DNA of 64,000 nt from Frateuria soli (GTDB taxonomy: Bacteria > Pseudomonadota > Gammaproteobacteria > Xanthomonadales > Rhodanobacteraceae), in NCBI RefSeq assembly GCF_021117385.1, contig NZ_CP088252.1, forward strand, positions 2,232,001 through 2,296,000, in the 5' to 3' direction. Shown piece after piece: positions 1 to 9,106 of the stretch; position 1 is the first letter of the stretch; every line of letters begins with the position of its first letter. The notes under the pieces are model-generated. The model saw nothing but the letters and a program-made list of their open reading frames with translations, made no database searches and was not told where the DNA came from. The position numbers and the translations under genes were made by a program.

Positions 1-1065
1 TCCGTTGACATGCAGCGCGTCCAGGCTGCCGTGCAGGTGCTCGGCATCGCCCGCCGCGAAGGTCGCATCCAGCCGCTGGCGCTCGTGCACGTACAGCGCG
101 CCGGCGGTCAACAGGTGGTCGCCGCGCGTCCATTGCCAGGCGACATCGAGGCCGAGGTCGCGCAAGCGGTCGTCGGGCCCGGGCAACGCCACCGCATGCC
201 CGGCGGCATCCTCGCCGACGAGTCCGCGCCGGACGTCCAGCCCGAACGCGCCGAGCGTGACGCTGCCGGCCGCCAGGTTCCAGCTGTAGGCCACCCGCGC
301 ATACGGCGTGATTCCCGCCAGCCGGCCGTCGAAGTCGGCATTCACCTTGCGCAGGAACGACGGCGAGAGCGAGCGGTAGCCGCCGGCTTCCGCATACAGC
401 GCGCCGCCGAGCTGCACGTAGCCGGTGATGCCCACCACCTGCCCGCCGAGTGCGCCGAACAGCGCCGGTTGCGCCGGAGACGAGGGCGCCAGGTCGGCCG
501 CGATGTACGGGTATTGCCAGGCCGGCGCGGTATTGAACACGTCGCTGACGGTGGGGTTGTTGTTGAGCGAGATGCCCCAGATGCCGGCACGCCGCCGGGC
601 GGAAAACATGCGGGCGTAGCGCAGGTCGATGTTGTCCCAGCCCAGCGCGCCGCCGTTCTGCGAATAAGTGGCCTGGGCGAAGACCCCCAGGTGTTCGGAC
701 AGGCGTCCGGCGAGGAACGCCGATGCCTGCTGCATCTCGACGTTGTCGTTGCGCGAGAAGTGGTCCGCCGGCCGCTCGCCCTGCGCCTTGCGCGTATGGG
801 TGAAGGATTCGACCAGCATCGCCGACAGCGGCAAGCTCGGCGCGTCGCTGGTCTTCAACGTGTAGCCGAGCAGCTTGAACTGGCGACCGAAGGCAGTCAG
901 TTGCGGGCCGAAGGCGCCGACGTGGCAGGCCACGCAGGGTTGTCCGGTCTGCCGGGCGAACGACGGCACCGCGTGCACTTGCCAGGGCAGCAATAGACCG
1001 GCCCACCACAGCAGGCGAACGCCGCGCCAGGGACGCGGCCGGGGGATCGGGATACTCCATCGCAT
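1..1065 (-). CDS. monoheme cytochrome c-like outer-membrane/porin-like protein (3' end outside window)
   Basis: The reading frame opens at an ATG at 1065 behind GGAGGAG and runs off the left edge, so 355 residues are visible and the C-terminus is missing. The N-terminus has a basic stretch and a hydrophobic core (LLWWAGLLLPW) followed by VHA, consistent with a signal peptide. Directly after it is one heme-c motif, CVACH, at about residues 44-48. The rest is rich in alternating aromatic and small residues in short segments (for example VFAQATYSQNGGALGW), which suggests a beta-barrel. Family knowledge: envelope proteins with one CxxCH followed by a porin-like body occur in Proteobacteria and are usually annotated only as 'cytochrome c family'. 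An electron-transfer role at the outer membrane is inference. The gene lies divergent to the hydrolase at 1271. Confidence 0.75.
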   Translation of the reverse strand, partial: MRWSIPIPRPRPWRGVRLLWWAGLLLPWQVHAVPSFARQTGQPCVACHVGAFGPQLTAFGRQFKLLGYTLKTSDAPSLPLSAMLVESFTHTRKAQGERPADHFSRNDNVEMQQASAFLAGRLSEHLGVFAQATYSQNGGALGWDNIDLRYARMFSARRRAGIWGISLNNNPTVSDVFNTAPAWQYPYIAADLAPSSPAQPALFGALGGQVVGITGYVQLGGALYAEAGGYRSLSPSFLRKVNADFDGRLAGITPYARVAYSWNLAAGSVTLGAFGLDVRRGLVGEDAAGHAVALPGPDDRLRDLGLDVAWQWTRGDHLLTAGALYVHERQRLDATFAAGDAEHLHGSLDALHVNG

Positions 1066-1270
1066 GGCGCGCACTCCTCCGCATCGGCGCTGAAAGCATG
1101 CGCACCCGCGCGAGGCAGGGGTTGATTTCAATCAACGATCGTTATGGTTGGCGCGGCCGGTTCCGCCTTTCGACCTGGACAGCGGCCCCGGCGGAAGCGT
1201 CGGTGGGACGCCAGGTGAGCGAAGCCCGCAGGAGCATTACCATCGCCCCACCCCACACGGAGCGACCGCC

Positions 1271-2035
1271 ATGCCTGCCCGGACCCCGCGCCTGATCGGA
1301 CGTTGCCTGACCCTGCTGGCGATCGTGATGCTGCCGCTGGCCGCCCGGGCCGGCGAGCCGGTGACACTCAAGGCCAGCGACGGCGGCACGGTATACGGCA
1401 CGCTGAATCGGGCCGGCGGCCACGCCGGCGCGATCCTGCTGCTCTTCCACCAGGCCGGCGCCAGCCGGCACGAATACGATCCGCTGGTCCCCGTGTTCAC
1501 GAAGATGGGCTACGACACGCTGGCGATCGACCAGCGCTCCGGCGACGGCCTGTTCGGTGGCCGCAACGAAACCGTGGACAAGCGCGGCGGTTCGACCGGC
1601 TACCTGGATGCGCTGCCGGACCTGGAAGGCGCGCTCGCCTGGGCCAAGGCGCACCACTACGCGCGCATCGCGCTGGTGGGAAGCTCCTACTCCTCGTCGC
1701 TGGCCATCGTGCTGGCGGCCAGGCACCCTCGGGACGTCGCCGCCGTGGCCAGCTTCTCGCCCGGCGAGTACTTCGACGACGACAAGAACCTGGTCAAACG
1801 CGCCGCCGCGAAAGTCGCGGTGCCGTTCTACATCACCACCCCGCCGGAGGAAGAGGACAGGGTGGGCGAGGTACTGCGCGACGCCCACGGTGCCGACATC
1901 ACGCACTTCCGCCAGGCGCATGGCGTGCACGGCGCCTCGACCCTGGTGCAGTCACGCGACCCGCGGGGCTACGCCGCCAACCTGCGCAGCTTCAGCGACT
2001 TCCTGCGCCGGGCACTGCCGGCGAAGGCGCGGTAG
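1271..2035 (+). CDS. secreted alpha/beta hydrolase (dienelactone-hydrolase-like)
   Basis: The protein has 254 residues. I chose the ATG at 1271 (preceded by ACGGAG) over an in-frame upstream codon because it puts a clean signal peptide at the N-terminus: a basic start, then LLAIVMLPLAARA and a likely cut before GEP. The mature part has an alpha/beta-hydrolase layout: strand AILLLFHQAGAS, the region YDTLAIDQRSGDG, a nucleophile elbow GSSYS in which the last glycine of GxSxG is Ser, and HGVHGAS near the C-terminus as the likely catalytic His. It probably acts in the periplasm on an ester or lactone; the substrate cannot be read from the sequence. It stands alone with no evident operon partner. 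Confidence 0.75.
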   Translation: MPARTPRLIGRCLTLLAIVMLPLAARAGEPVTLKASDGGTVYGTLNRAGGHAGAILLLFHQAGASRHEYDPLVPVFTKMGYDTLAIDQRSGDGLFGGRNETVDKRGGSTGYLDALPDLEGALAWAKAHHYARIALVGSSYSSSLAIVLAARHPRDVAAVASFSPGEYFDDDKNLVKRAAAKVAVPFYITTPPEEEDRVGEVLRDAHGADITHFRQAHGVHGASTLVQSRDPRGYAANLRSFSDFLRRALPAKAR

Positions 2036-2429
2036 AGCGAGAGCCACGACCACATGCGGGTGAGCCAGGAACCGCACTCGCGCACTCCCATGGGCTAAAC
2101 CTCGATCGGGTCAGCTCCACCTCCAAGTGAGCCTCGCTGGCAGACCCGGGTGCGACCGGGGCGGCGAAACGAGTTGCCTGGGCCGACGTCCTGGAGGGCG
2201 GGTGCGGTCGCGCCCACCACCGCGCCCAGCTGATCCGCGGTAAGCGCACGCCTCACGCCGCCAGCGATCGACCAGCCCGCGGCAAGTGAACATGGCTCCG
2301 TTTGGCGGAGCGGGAGTCAGCCCTCGGGAGTGGCCCCGGGCGGCCCGCTCTTTTCGCTGTTCCACCCCTGGTGCGGGAATCGTGCATGCGATGCCGGTCA
2401 TGCTTCCTGGCTGCCCGTGCACGGACCGC
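2036..2429. other. 394-bp gap without a recognisable gene
   Basis: This space lies between two convergent genes. I see no open frame with a ribosome binding site and coding-like composition, no strong hairpin with a T-run and no repeat shared with the rest of the window. Confidence 0.5.
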
Positions 2430-4301
2430 TCAGCGTGCGACGTCGACCAGGCGCACCTCGATACGGCGACGATTGCCCAGCGTCAGCTTCAGCACGCTGC
2501 CTTCCCGCCGCCACTGGCTCAGGTCGCGCAGCTCGCCGAACCCGATCGCCCTGGACGGCCTGCCATCGATGGCCATGATGGCGTCGCCCTTGCGCAGGCC
2601 TGCCTTGGCCGCGGGGCCGTGGGGCAAGACCCAGCCCACACGATAGCGATCCGGCGAATCGGGAGACTTGCCTGCCATGAAGCCCGCCGTCGCGTACGAC
2701 GGCTCGCGCGGCTTCGCGCGCGGCAGCAGCACCATCTCGCCGCGGCGGTAATCGAAGTGCACGTTGTAGCGCGAGAGCACGTCCTGGCCGATGTTGCCCG
2801 CTTCGCTCGGGTTGCCGGTGGCCCCCGCATCCGCCTGCGTAAGCATGGCGAGCGCGTCGCCGACCCGTGCCTGGCCCAGCGCGAAGCTTCGCGTGTGCGC
2901 GAAGTGGGCGGTGTAGCGCCCGCCGACGCCCCCGGTCGGCATCGGCACGCCGTGCGCGTAACGATCGGCGACACCGTTGCGCCCGGCCCACTGCGGGAAC
3001 AGCAGCGTCAGCCCGGCATTGCCCGTATCGATGCCGAACACGCCGGCATGGCCGTCCAGACGCCCGTCCACCAGCGGCATGTCGAACGTGAACGTGATCG
3101 GCAGCACGTCCCCTGCCACGGGCGCGGGTGGCTCGCCATGGTCGTAGGGATCGAGCACCAGCCGCTGCCGGTCGTAGTCGAAGGTGACCGCGAAGCGCTC
3201 GAAGATCTCCAGCCCGAGGATGCCGGCGATCGGCTCGCGGCCCTCGCCACGCTCGCACATCCCGTACGGATAGGGCATCACCAGGAAGGCGAGATCGCGA
3301 ATGTCGGCCTCGCCGATGCCCAGGTGCGCCACCTTGGTGTAGGCCGTACTCATCGCGCCCGGACCGGAGCCGGTGCTGCTGCCCCGTCCCTGGGTCGCGA
3401 AGCCGAGCCTGCGCGCGGTGTCGGCGGTGAGGATCGCGTGGCCGCCGGTGTCGAGAATGAAGGGCAGCGGGCCGTGTCCGTCGATGCTCACGTCGACGAG
3501 CAGGATGCCACCCTCCACATGCATCGGGGCGGTCGCCCGCCGGGCTCCGCCCGCCATCGTCACGTCGTGCACCGGCCGGCCGGGCCGGTCCAGGCGCGCG
3601 GCAGGCAGGTGGTCGGGCCAGCGGTAGCGCTGCACGGTCACGACCGCGTCGACATCCAGGCCGCCGCCGGCCGTGATCGTGCGGTCGCGGATGCCGAACG
3701 GCAGCCAGACGCCCTCGACCGACCGGTAATCGGTGTAGCTGCGGCTGGCGTGCAGGAAGGAGGTCTGCCAGGTGGCATGGTCGAGCCGGTGCGTGCCCGG
3801 GTCGATCCACAGGGTGATCGCGCGGCCGCCGTACGGTATCGCTTCAAGCCGTTGGAATCGGTGGCCGCCCTCCCTGGCGTCGTCGAGCGCGCGGTAGCGC
3901 GCGCCGTCCTGCGGATCGAGGAAGCCGAATCGGCGCAGCCAGTTCTCGCTCGCGGCGACCACGAGCGCCTCGGGTGAGTCGTACGGATGCACCATGCCGC
4001 TGAAGTCCTGGTGCCAGCGACCGCGCGCGTCCTGGCCGTCGGCCACGGTGAACACCGGATTACGCGCCTGCTCGGCAAAGTGGCCGCTGCGCAGATCGAC
4101 CGCCAGCTGCCATGGCCCCGCCAGGCCCTCGGCCCGCAGGCGACCCTCGGCAGTCAGTGCGCTGTGCCGGGCCCAGGCCGCTGTGCCGTGGGCCTCGCGC
4201 AACTGGCGCAACAGCGTGTCGGTTTCGGCCGCCCCGGCGAGCGCGGGCAGCAGCAGCCAGGCGGCGAGAAGGATGCGGGGAAGACGGAGGAACGGACGCA
4301 T
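2430..4301 (-). CDS. retropepsin-like aspartic protease with C-terminal PDZ domain
   Basis: The protein has 623 residues. A signal peptide (RILLAAWLLLPALAGA) is followed by an N-terminal half of about 250 residues that resembles no domain I can name. Two pepsin-type motifs then follow: FILDTGG (Asp 284) and FGIDTGN (Asp 425). They are spaced as in duplicated retropepsin-like lobes, so one chain may supply both catalytic aspartates. Residues about 540-600 form a PDZ domain (GPAAKAGLRKGDAIMAIDG). Family knowledge: bacterial periplasmic aspartyl proteases with a PDZ domain are known in Xanthomonadales, but their substrates are generally unknown. The protein is probably periplasmic. Its start is the ATG at 4301 with only a weak ribosome binding site. 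A convergent hydrolase and a co-oriented AraC gene flank it; neither suggests a shared pathway. Confidence 0.85.
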   Translation of the reverse strand: MRPFLRLPRILLAAWLLLPALAGAAETDTLLRQLREAHGTAAWARHSALTAEGRLRAEGLAGPWQLAVDLRSGHFAEQARNPVFTVADGQDARGRWHQDFSGMVHPYDSPEALVVAASENWLRRFGFLDPQDGARYRALDDAREGGHRFQRLEAIPYGGRAITLWIDPGTHRLDHATWQTSFLHASRSYTDYRSVEGVWLPFGIRDRTITAGGGLDVDAVVTVQRYRWPDHLPAARLDRPGRPVHDVTMAGGARRATAPMHVEGGILLVDVSIDGHGPLPFILDTGGHAILTADTARRLGFATQGRGSSTGSGPGAMSTAYTKVAHLGIGEADIRDLAFLVMPYPYGMCERGEGREPIAGILGLEIFERFAVTFDYDRQRLVLDPYDHGEPPAPVAGDVLPITFTFDMPLVDGRLDGHAGVFGIDTGNAGLTLLFPQWAGRNGVADRYAHGVPMPTGGVGGRYTAHFAHTRSFALGQARVGDALAMLTQADAGATGNPSEAGNIGQDVLSRYNVHFDYRRGEMVLLPRAKPREPSYATAGFMAGKSPDSPDRYRVGWVLPHGPAAKAGLRKGDAIMAIDGRPSRAIGFGELRDLSQWRREGSVLKLTLGNRRRIEVRLVDVAR

Positions 4302-4376
4302 GAGCGGTATCCGGGAGGGGACGCGTGCCCATGCTGCCCCGCGCCGTTGGGTAGCGACTAGGACGCGAGTGGCCTT

Positions 4377-5183
4377 TCAGGACGCACCTTGCGCGCTGCG
4401 CCGAAAGTCACGCGGCGTCGCGCCGATCACCTTCTTGAACACGCGCGCGAAATGGCTCTGGTCGGCAAAGCCGGCCTCGGCCGCCACCTCGGCGATCGAG
4501 CGCCTGCCTTGCTGCAGCGCGCGGCAGGCCTGGCGGATGCGCAGCATCCGGCGGTAATCGCCCACCGACATGCCCTGGGCGCGCTGGAAGCTGCGCGCCA
4601 GGTGCGACGGATGCACGCCGGCCAGTTGCGCCAGCTCGCCCAGCGACAGATCCGCCAGCGGGTCGTCATGCAGGCGCTCGAGCACCCTGGCGAGCCACGC
4701 CGGGTGACGCTCCTCGCCTCCGCGCCGACACGCCAGTGCGACCAGTTCGAGCACCGCTGACTGCAGGGCCAGTCCAGCCGCCTCGTCGGCGGCAGCCAGT
4801 TCGCGCCCGATCCGCGCGACGAACCGGGGCGCCTGCGGCAAGTGCAGCAGCCGGTAGTCGTGAAGCAAGCGACGGATCGGCAGCTCGTCGGTCAGCTCGG
4901 GCGCCAGGAACACGCTGAGGCAGCGCGCCCCGCCCGCGGCGAAGCGGTTGGCGTGGCGGTGGCCCTGCGGATGCACCAGCAGCAGGCCCGTCGTGCAGTC
5001 CACCTCCTCGCCACCGGCCTGCTGTCGGTAACCTCCGCCAGCGACCAGGCACAGGTAGGCCTCGTCATGCTCGTGCAGCGGCAAGGCATACTCGCCGCCG
5101 TACCGGGTCGCCGTCACCAGCAACCCACCGATGGAGCGGCGGTGCAGCGGCGAACCGAAATTGGCGCGTCCCAGGCGGTGCAT
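4377..5183 (-). CDS. AraC-family transcriptional regulator
   Basis: The protein has 268 residues. The N-terminal half is a cupin-like sensory domain (LPLHEHDEAYLCLVAGGGY, then LLLVHPQGHRHANRF). The C-terminal ~100 residues carry the double helix-turn-helix: first helix pair LSLGELAQLAGVHPSHLARSF, second IAEVAAEAGFADQSHFARVF, then the family tail KKVIGATPRDFR. Length and order are normal for AraC/XylS regulators. The ligand is not predictable. It is transcribed away from the secreted protein at 5463 across 279 bp, so that gene is a candidate target. The protease gene lies 75 bp downstream on the same strand. Confidence 0.9.
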   Translation of the reverse strand: MHRLGRANFGSPLHRRSIGGLLVTATRYGGEYALPLHEHDEAYLCLVAGGGYRQQAGGEEVDCTTGLLLVHPQGHRHANRFAAGGARCLSVFLAPELTDELPIRRLLHDYRLLHLPQAPRFVARIGRELAAADEAAGLALQSAVLELVALACRRGGEERHPAWLARVLERLHDDPLADLSLGELAQLAGVHPSHLARSFQRAQGMSVGDYRRMLRIRQACRALQQGRRSIAEVAAEAGFADQSHFARVFKKVIGATPRDFRRSAQGAS

Positions 5184-5462
5184 GGCGGTAGTGTACGGCT
5201 GCTACAGCTTGCAGGCGGGTCGGGCAGGTTCCGCTTTTTTGTGGTCTTCCGCGGGCGACGCCCGATCTTCGGTGCATAGCCATGCAACCCGGAATAGATT
5301 TCGGCCGGATGTCGATCTCCGGAACTCTCCATCGTCGTTTCCATGAGAGCGCAACGGCCCCATGGGCCCACTTCTACCGGAGAGAGCACGATGAGAGAGA
5401 CTGGGCTGAAGACGTCCGTTTCGCCCGATGAGGGCGGCTTTCTGCGCGCCGCGAGGAGCACC

Positions 5463-6212
5463 ATGAGGATCACGTGCATCGCCCGGGTTGCCGCCGGGCT
5501 GATCGCCTGGGCCCCGCTGGCCCTGTTTGCCGGCAGCGGCGCGGTCGCGGCCCCGGCCAAGCCCTATGCCCGCATGGCCCCTGTCGATGCTTACCTCATG
5601 GATCGCGGCCAGGAGATCGCCCTGGCAAGGAGCGCGGCGCCGCGGTCCATTTCCAGGGATGCGACCGTGCTGGTCCTGACCCGTACCGGCTATGAGACCG
5701 CGGTCACCGGCACCAACGGGTTCGTCTGCTGGGTAGCACGGAGTTTCAGCGGCGCGACCGACTGGCCCGAGCGCTGGAACCCCAAGGTCCGCGCGGCCGG
5801 ATGCGACAACCCGCAGGCCGCGCGCACCATCACCGAGATCGCCAAGCTGCGCACGGCGATGACCCTCACCGGCCACGCCGATGCGGAGGTCGCCGAGCGC
5901 ATCAAGGCCGCCCTGCGTACCGGGAAGATCCCGCCGCTGGCATCGGGCTCCATGTGCTACATGATGTCGAAGTCCTCTTACCTGTCCGACGATGGTGGCC
6001 ACAACCTGGCCCATGTCATGTTCTACGTTCCCTTCAAGGACGGCGCCGACTGGGGCGCCAACGCCACCGGCTCGCCGCTGTTCGGCGGCAACTACTGGTT
6101 CTACTCCCCGGACCATCAGGCCGAGGCGTCCGCCTTCCCGCCGCTGTCGGTGCTTCTGGTAGGCGTCAGCACCTGGTCTGACGGAACACCTGCGGCGATG
6201 CCTTCGATGTAG
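5463..6212 (+). CDS. secreted protein of unknown function
   Basis: I do not recognise this family. Of three in-frame ATGs (5343, 5391, 5463) I prefer 5463. It is preceded by GAGGAG, and only from there does the protein (249 residues) begin with a normal signal peptide: MRITCIARVAAGLIAWAPLA, then a cut near AVA-AP. The ATG at 5391 also has a good GGAGAG and is the main alternative. The mature protein has two or three Cys (FVCWVARSF, AAGCDN, GSMCYMMSKS), a long helical stretch with EIAKLRTAM and ADAEVAERIKAAL, and an aromatic C-terminal region (GGNYWFYSPD). A weak hairpin follows the stop. The AraC gene is divergent from it. Confidence 0.7.
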   Translation: MRITCIARVAAGLIAWAPLALFAGSGAVAAPAKPYARMAPVDAYLMDRGQEIALARSAAPRSISRDATVLVLTRTGYETAVTGTNGFVCWVARSFSGATDWPERWNPKVRAAGCDNPQAARTITEIAKLRTAMTLTGHADAEVAERIKAALRTGKIPPLASGSMCYMMSKSSYLSDDGGHNLAHVMFYVPFKDGADWGANATGSPLFGGNYWFYSPDHQAEASAFPPLSVLLVGVSTWSDGTPAAMPSM

Positions 6213-6237
6213 CGGCAGCTCCGGGTTTGTTTCTCAC

Positions 6238-6260
6238 GGGCGCCGGTTGAGGCGCCCTCT
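6238..6260 (+). terminator. probable terminator after the secreted protein gene
   Basis: GGGCGCC pairs with GGCGCCC around a six-base loop and is followed by TCTTT. The stem is strong and the T-run short. It lies between convergent genes. Confidence 0.5.
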
Positions 6261-6385
6261 TTGACACCAAAGATCAAACGGGACGCGCGAATTGAGCTCG
6301 CGCCGACCCGGTCCTGGGCGGCCCGCCGACAGATCTGCCAGGTGGCGATGGTGCCGTGACGCGACCGCATGGCCGCCGGCGCATG

Positions 6386-6985
6386 TCATGGCGACGGGTT
6401 CGTCTCCGTTGGCTCCGCCGTGGGGGCGGCGACCCGCGGCAGCGGGATTGCCGCGCCGGCCATGCTGCGGAACACGCCGTCACGACGCACCCACGCGTGG
6501 TACAGCGCCGCGGCGATGTGCGCCAGCACCGTGGCGAACAGAAGCCGCGCCAGCCAGCCATGGGCCGTGCGCAGGACAGCGTAGAGGGTCGCGTCGTGCG
6601 GGGCGATCGCGGGCAGGTCGAACCCGCGGAACATCGCCACCGGGTAGCCGCCCGCCGACACCATGGCCCAGCCGACCAGCGGCATGGCGAGCATCAGCGC
6701 ATACAGCAGCCAGTGGGAGGCGTGGGCCGCCGCTTTCTGGATCCGCGGCAGGTCCGCGGGCAACGCCGGCGGGGGATGGCGCAGGCGGTTGGCCAGGCGC
6801 AACAGCGCCAGCAACAGGATCGCAATGCCCAGCGGGCGGTGCAGCTCTACCAGCGCCGGACGCAGGCTCAGCGAACTGACCATGCCGACGCCGACGAAGA
6901 GCATCACCAGGATCGCCAGCGCCATCGACCAGTGCAGCACGCGCGCCACCGGGTTGAAACGGACTCCGGGACGAGCGCGCTTCAT
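6386..6985 (-). CDS. cytochrome b561
   Basis: The protein has 199 residues and four membrane segments: near ALAILVMLFVGVGMV, LGIAILLLALLRL, LLYALMLAMPLVGWAM and LARLLFATVLAHIAAALYHA. Conserved histidines are VLHWSM in helix 1, HRPLG, ASHWLLY in helix 3 and AHIAAALYH in helix 4. This is the b-type diheme arrangement of prokaryotic cytochrome b561. The start is the ATG at 6985, which overlaps the stop of the upstream peroxidase gene (ATGA), so the two are co-translated. Family knowledge: these proteins pass electrons from the quinone pool to or from periplasmic partners. Here the partner is inferred to be the membrane-tethered peroxidase encoded just upstream. Confidence 0.9.
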   Translation of the reverse strand: MKRARPGVRFNPVARVLHWSMALAILVMLFVGVGMVSSLSLRPALVELHRPLGIAILLLALLRLANRLRHPPPALPADLPRIQKAAAHASHWLLYALMLAMPLVGWAMVSAGGYPVAMFRGFDLPAIAPHDATLYAVLRTAHGWLARLLFATVLAHIAAALYHAWVRRDGVFRSMAGAAIPLPRVAAPTAEPTETNPSP

Positions 6986-8091
6986 CGCTCTTGCTCCGGC
7001 GATGCCTGGTGCCCGGTGGCGACTGCAGCCTTGCCTTGGGCGATGTCGTGTTCGCGGCGATTGAACGACACCGAATAGACGGCCGAACGCGCGGCGAGGA
7101 TCGGGTCGTCGGAACCCTCCACGCCGCTGGGCAGGATCAGCGGATCGTAGTTGATGTCGCGGCACGCGCCGGTGGCCTGCGGCGTGGTGCTTTCCACCAC
7201 CACCGTGCCCACCACGACGTGGCGGCGATCCTCCGGCCAGGGTTGCGAGGGATTCACCGTGTCGCCAGGCTTCGCCACGGTCACGACCATGTCCCAGCGC
7301 AGATCGCCGCCGGCCAGCCGCGCGGCCAGGTCCCGGGCGAGATAGTCGGCATCGGCGCCGGTCCGTTGCTCGGGCGTCATGGCCGCGAAGGCGGTTTGCG
7401 GCTGCATCGACCAGCGCACCTGGCTCGCGTTGCCGGCCCGGTCGATGAAGCGGAAGGTATTGACCCCGTTGAACGTGGTGTTGGCCCAACTGGTCGGCCA
7501 CGGCGCGTGCGCGGCCCAGTCGGCGAAGCGCGCGAACTCCGGATGCGCCCTGGCGAAGGCCGCCCGTCGCGCCGGGTCGGGCTTGCCGGTGGCGGGGTCG
7601 GGCGTGTTGGCACGGGTCTGCTCGTAGAACGCCTCGACCGAGGCGACGCCGAAGAACGGGAAGCTGTTCATTGCCATGCGCCACTGCTGGCCATCATCGC
7701 TGTCCAGCTGCAGCGCCATGCTGCGCACACGCGCCTGCGCGTCCAGTCCGTAGGGCGAACCGCCACCGATCGACAGCCTGCCGACAAAGGGCGTGCGCAC
7801 CGGTGCGAACACGCGCGCATCCGACAGCGCCATGCCCTGTCCGTTGCCCTCGAAGTAGCCCGCCACGCATACACCCTTGGCATGCGCGCGGCGAAACCCG
7901 CGCCAGACCTGGCCATTGGACGCCTCGATGGCGTTGGTGAAACGCTGCGGCGTGAGCCGGCGGGGTGTCAGCCAGCCGGCGCCCCACGCGAACGCCAGCG
8001 CCAGGGCGGCAACGATCAGCACGATGCCCGGCAGTGCCGCCACGGTGCGTCGGGCGGATGCGGTCGAAGGGACGGGGTCGGTATCAGCCAT
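6982..8091 (-). CDS. membrane-anchored catalase-family peroxidase
   Basis: The protein has 369 residues. A single membrane segment (VAALPGIVLIVAALALAFAW) lies at residues 18-37 and is followed by a small heme catalase fold typical of the ~300-residue catalase-related peroxidases (SrpA-like). The distal heme region FRRAHAKGVC carries the expected His. The core has MAMNSFPFFGV and NTFRFID, and the proximal heme-ligand region is RSAVYSVSFNRR, with Tyr as axial ligand. It lacks the long C-terminal parts of true catalases. These enzymes use peroxides with an organic or protein reductant, and the overlapping cytochrome b561 gene is a plausible electron donor. The protein would face the periplasm. 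It is the first gene of a two-gene operon. Confidence 0.9.
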   Translation of the reverse strand: MADTDPVPSTASARRTVAALPGIVLIVAALALAFAWGAGWLTPRRLTPQRFTNAIEASNGQVWRGFRRAHAKGVCVAGYFEGNGQGMALSDARVFAPVRTPFVGRLSIGGGSPYGLDAQARVRSMALQLDSDDGQQWRMAMNSFPFFGVASVEAFYEQTRANTPDPATGKPDPARRAAFARAHPEFARFADWAAHAPWPTSWANTTFNGVNTFRFIDRAGNASQVRWSMQPQTAFAAMTPEQRTGADADYLARDLAARLAGGDLRWDMVVTVAKPGDTVNPSQPWPEDRRHVVVGTVVVESTTPQATGACRDINYDPLILPSGVEGSDDPILAARSAVYSVSFNRREHDIAQGKAAVATGHQASPEQER

Positions 8092-8488
8092 GGGTCATCC
8101 AGCAAGCGGAGCGGAGTCTGTCTCCCTTCTTCGCCGGCGGGTGGGCGGCGGTTACCACCTGCCGACTTACCGGCGAGCGAAGTGCATCGCGCCGGGCGAA
8201 ATCGAAACGGGCCCGGTTGAGATCGCCGCATTTGCCCGCTGCCATTGGCCGTTCCTCTTGACCTGCCTCAACACCACCGCACGCCGCAGGACCAGCATGG
8301 GGTTGACGACCACCTCGCCGGACGCAGAGGACAAGCCATGAGCCACCGGTCCGGGAAGGGCGCGACGCGGCCGCGGGTTGCCCGTTCCCGGCGACTGCGC
8401 GCCAGGTCCGGATCGCGTGGCCGGGCGCCAGAGCATGCCCGGGGTATGGCCGGATCACCCATGAAGCAGCCCGGAGCGCTGGATAGCC
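8092..8488. other. 397-bp intergenic region without a recognised gene
   Basis: This region lies upstream of both the peroxidase operon (minus) and the SOUL gene (plus), so it must contain both promoters. I see no coding frame with a convincing ribosome binding site, no repeat and no clear operator. Confidence 0.4.
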
Positions 8489-9106
8489 ATGAGACGAAGG
8501 ATGCTGGCTGGCGTGCTGTTGGTCACCGCACTCGGAAGCGCAGCGATGGCCGTTGAAACGCCTCCGTACAAGGAAGTCCGTCGCGACGGTGACTTCGAAG
8601 TGCGTGACTACCCCGCGCTCGTGGTGGCCGAGGTCACCGTGGACGGCGATCAGAAAGAGGCCGCCAACAAGGGCTTCCGCCTGCTCGCCGGCTACATCTT
8701 CGGCGCCAACAGGACGCGCCAGGGCATCGCCATGACGGCTCCCGTCGCGCAGGAAGCCGTCGGCGAGAAGATCGCGATGACCGCACCGGTCGCGCAGACC
8801 CAAAGTGCTGCCGGCACGTGGGTGGTCCGCTTCACCATGCCGCGCGCCTGGTCACTGGAAACCCTTCCGGTACCCGACGACTCCAGGGTGACGTTGCGCC
8901 GCACCGAACCTGCGCGTTTTGCCGTCCTGCGGTTTTCGGGCCTGGCCAGGCCCGACGATGTCCGCACCAGATCCGACGAACTGCTGGCATGGGTGAAGTC
9001 GCATGACCTGCACGCCACCGGCCGGGTCACATTGGCCCAGTACAACCCGCCATGGACTTTGTGGTTCATGCGTCGGAACGAAGTCATGGTCGAGATCGAA
9101 CGCTAG
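8489..9106 (+). CDS. SOUL-family heme-binding protein
   Basis: The protein has 205 residues. A signal peptide (RMLAGVLLVTALGSAAMA) is followed by a full SOUL domain: the start YKEVRRDGDFEVRDYP, a hallmark doubled block with IAMTAPV occurring twice about 15 residues apart, FTMPRAWSLETLPVP in the middle, and YNPPWTLWFMRRNEV at the end. SOUL/HBP proteins bind heme or porphyrin on a hydrophobic cleft. A periplasmic heme-handling or stress role is an inference supported by the neighbouring heme peroxidase operon. Confidence 0.92.
   Translation: MRRRMLAGVLLVTALGSAAMAVETPPYKEVRRDGDFEVRDYPALVVAEVTVDGDQKEAANKGFRLLAGYIFGANRTRQGIAMTAPVAQEAVGEKIAMTAPVAQTQSAAGTWVVRFTMPRAWSLETLPVPDDSRVTLRRTEPARFAVLRFSGLARPDDVRTRSDELLAWVKSHDLHATGRVTLAQYNPPWTLWFMRRNEVMVEIER

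Noticed and set aside
10-996. Long plus-strand open frame opposite the cytochrome-like gene
   Set aside because: It is an antisense shadow produced by high GC. The minus-strand frame has a signal peptide, a CxxCH motif and a strong ribosome binding site.
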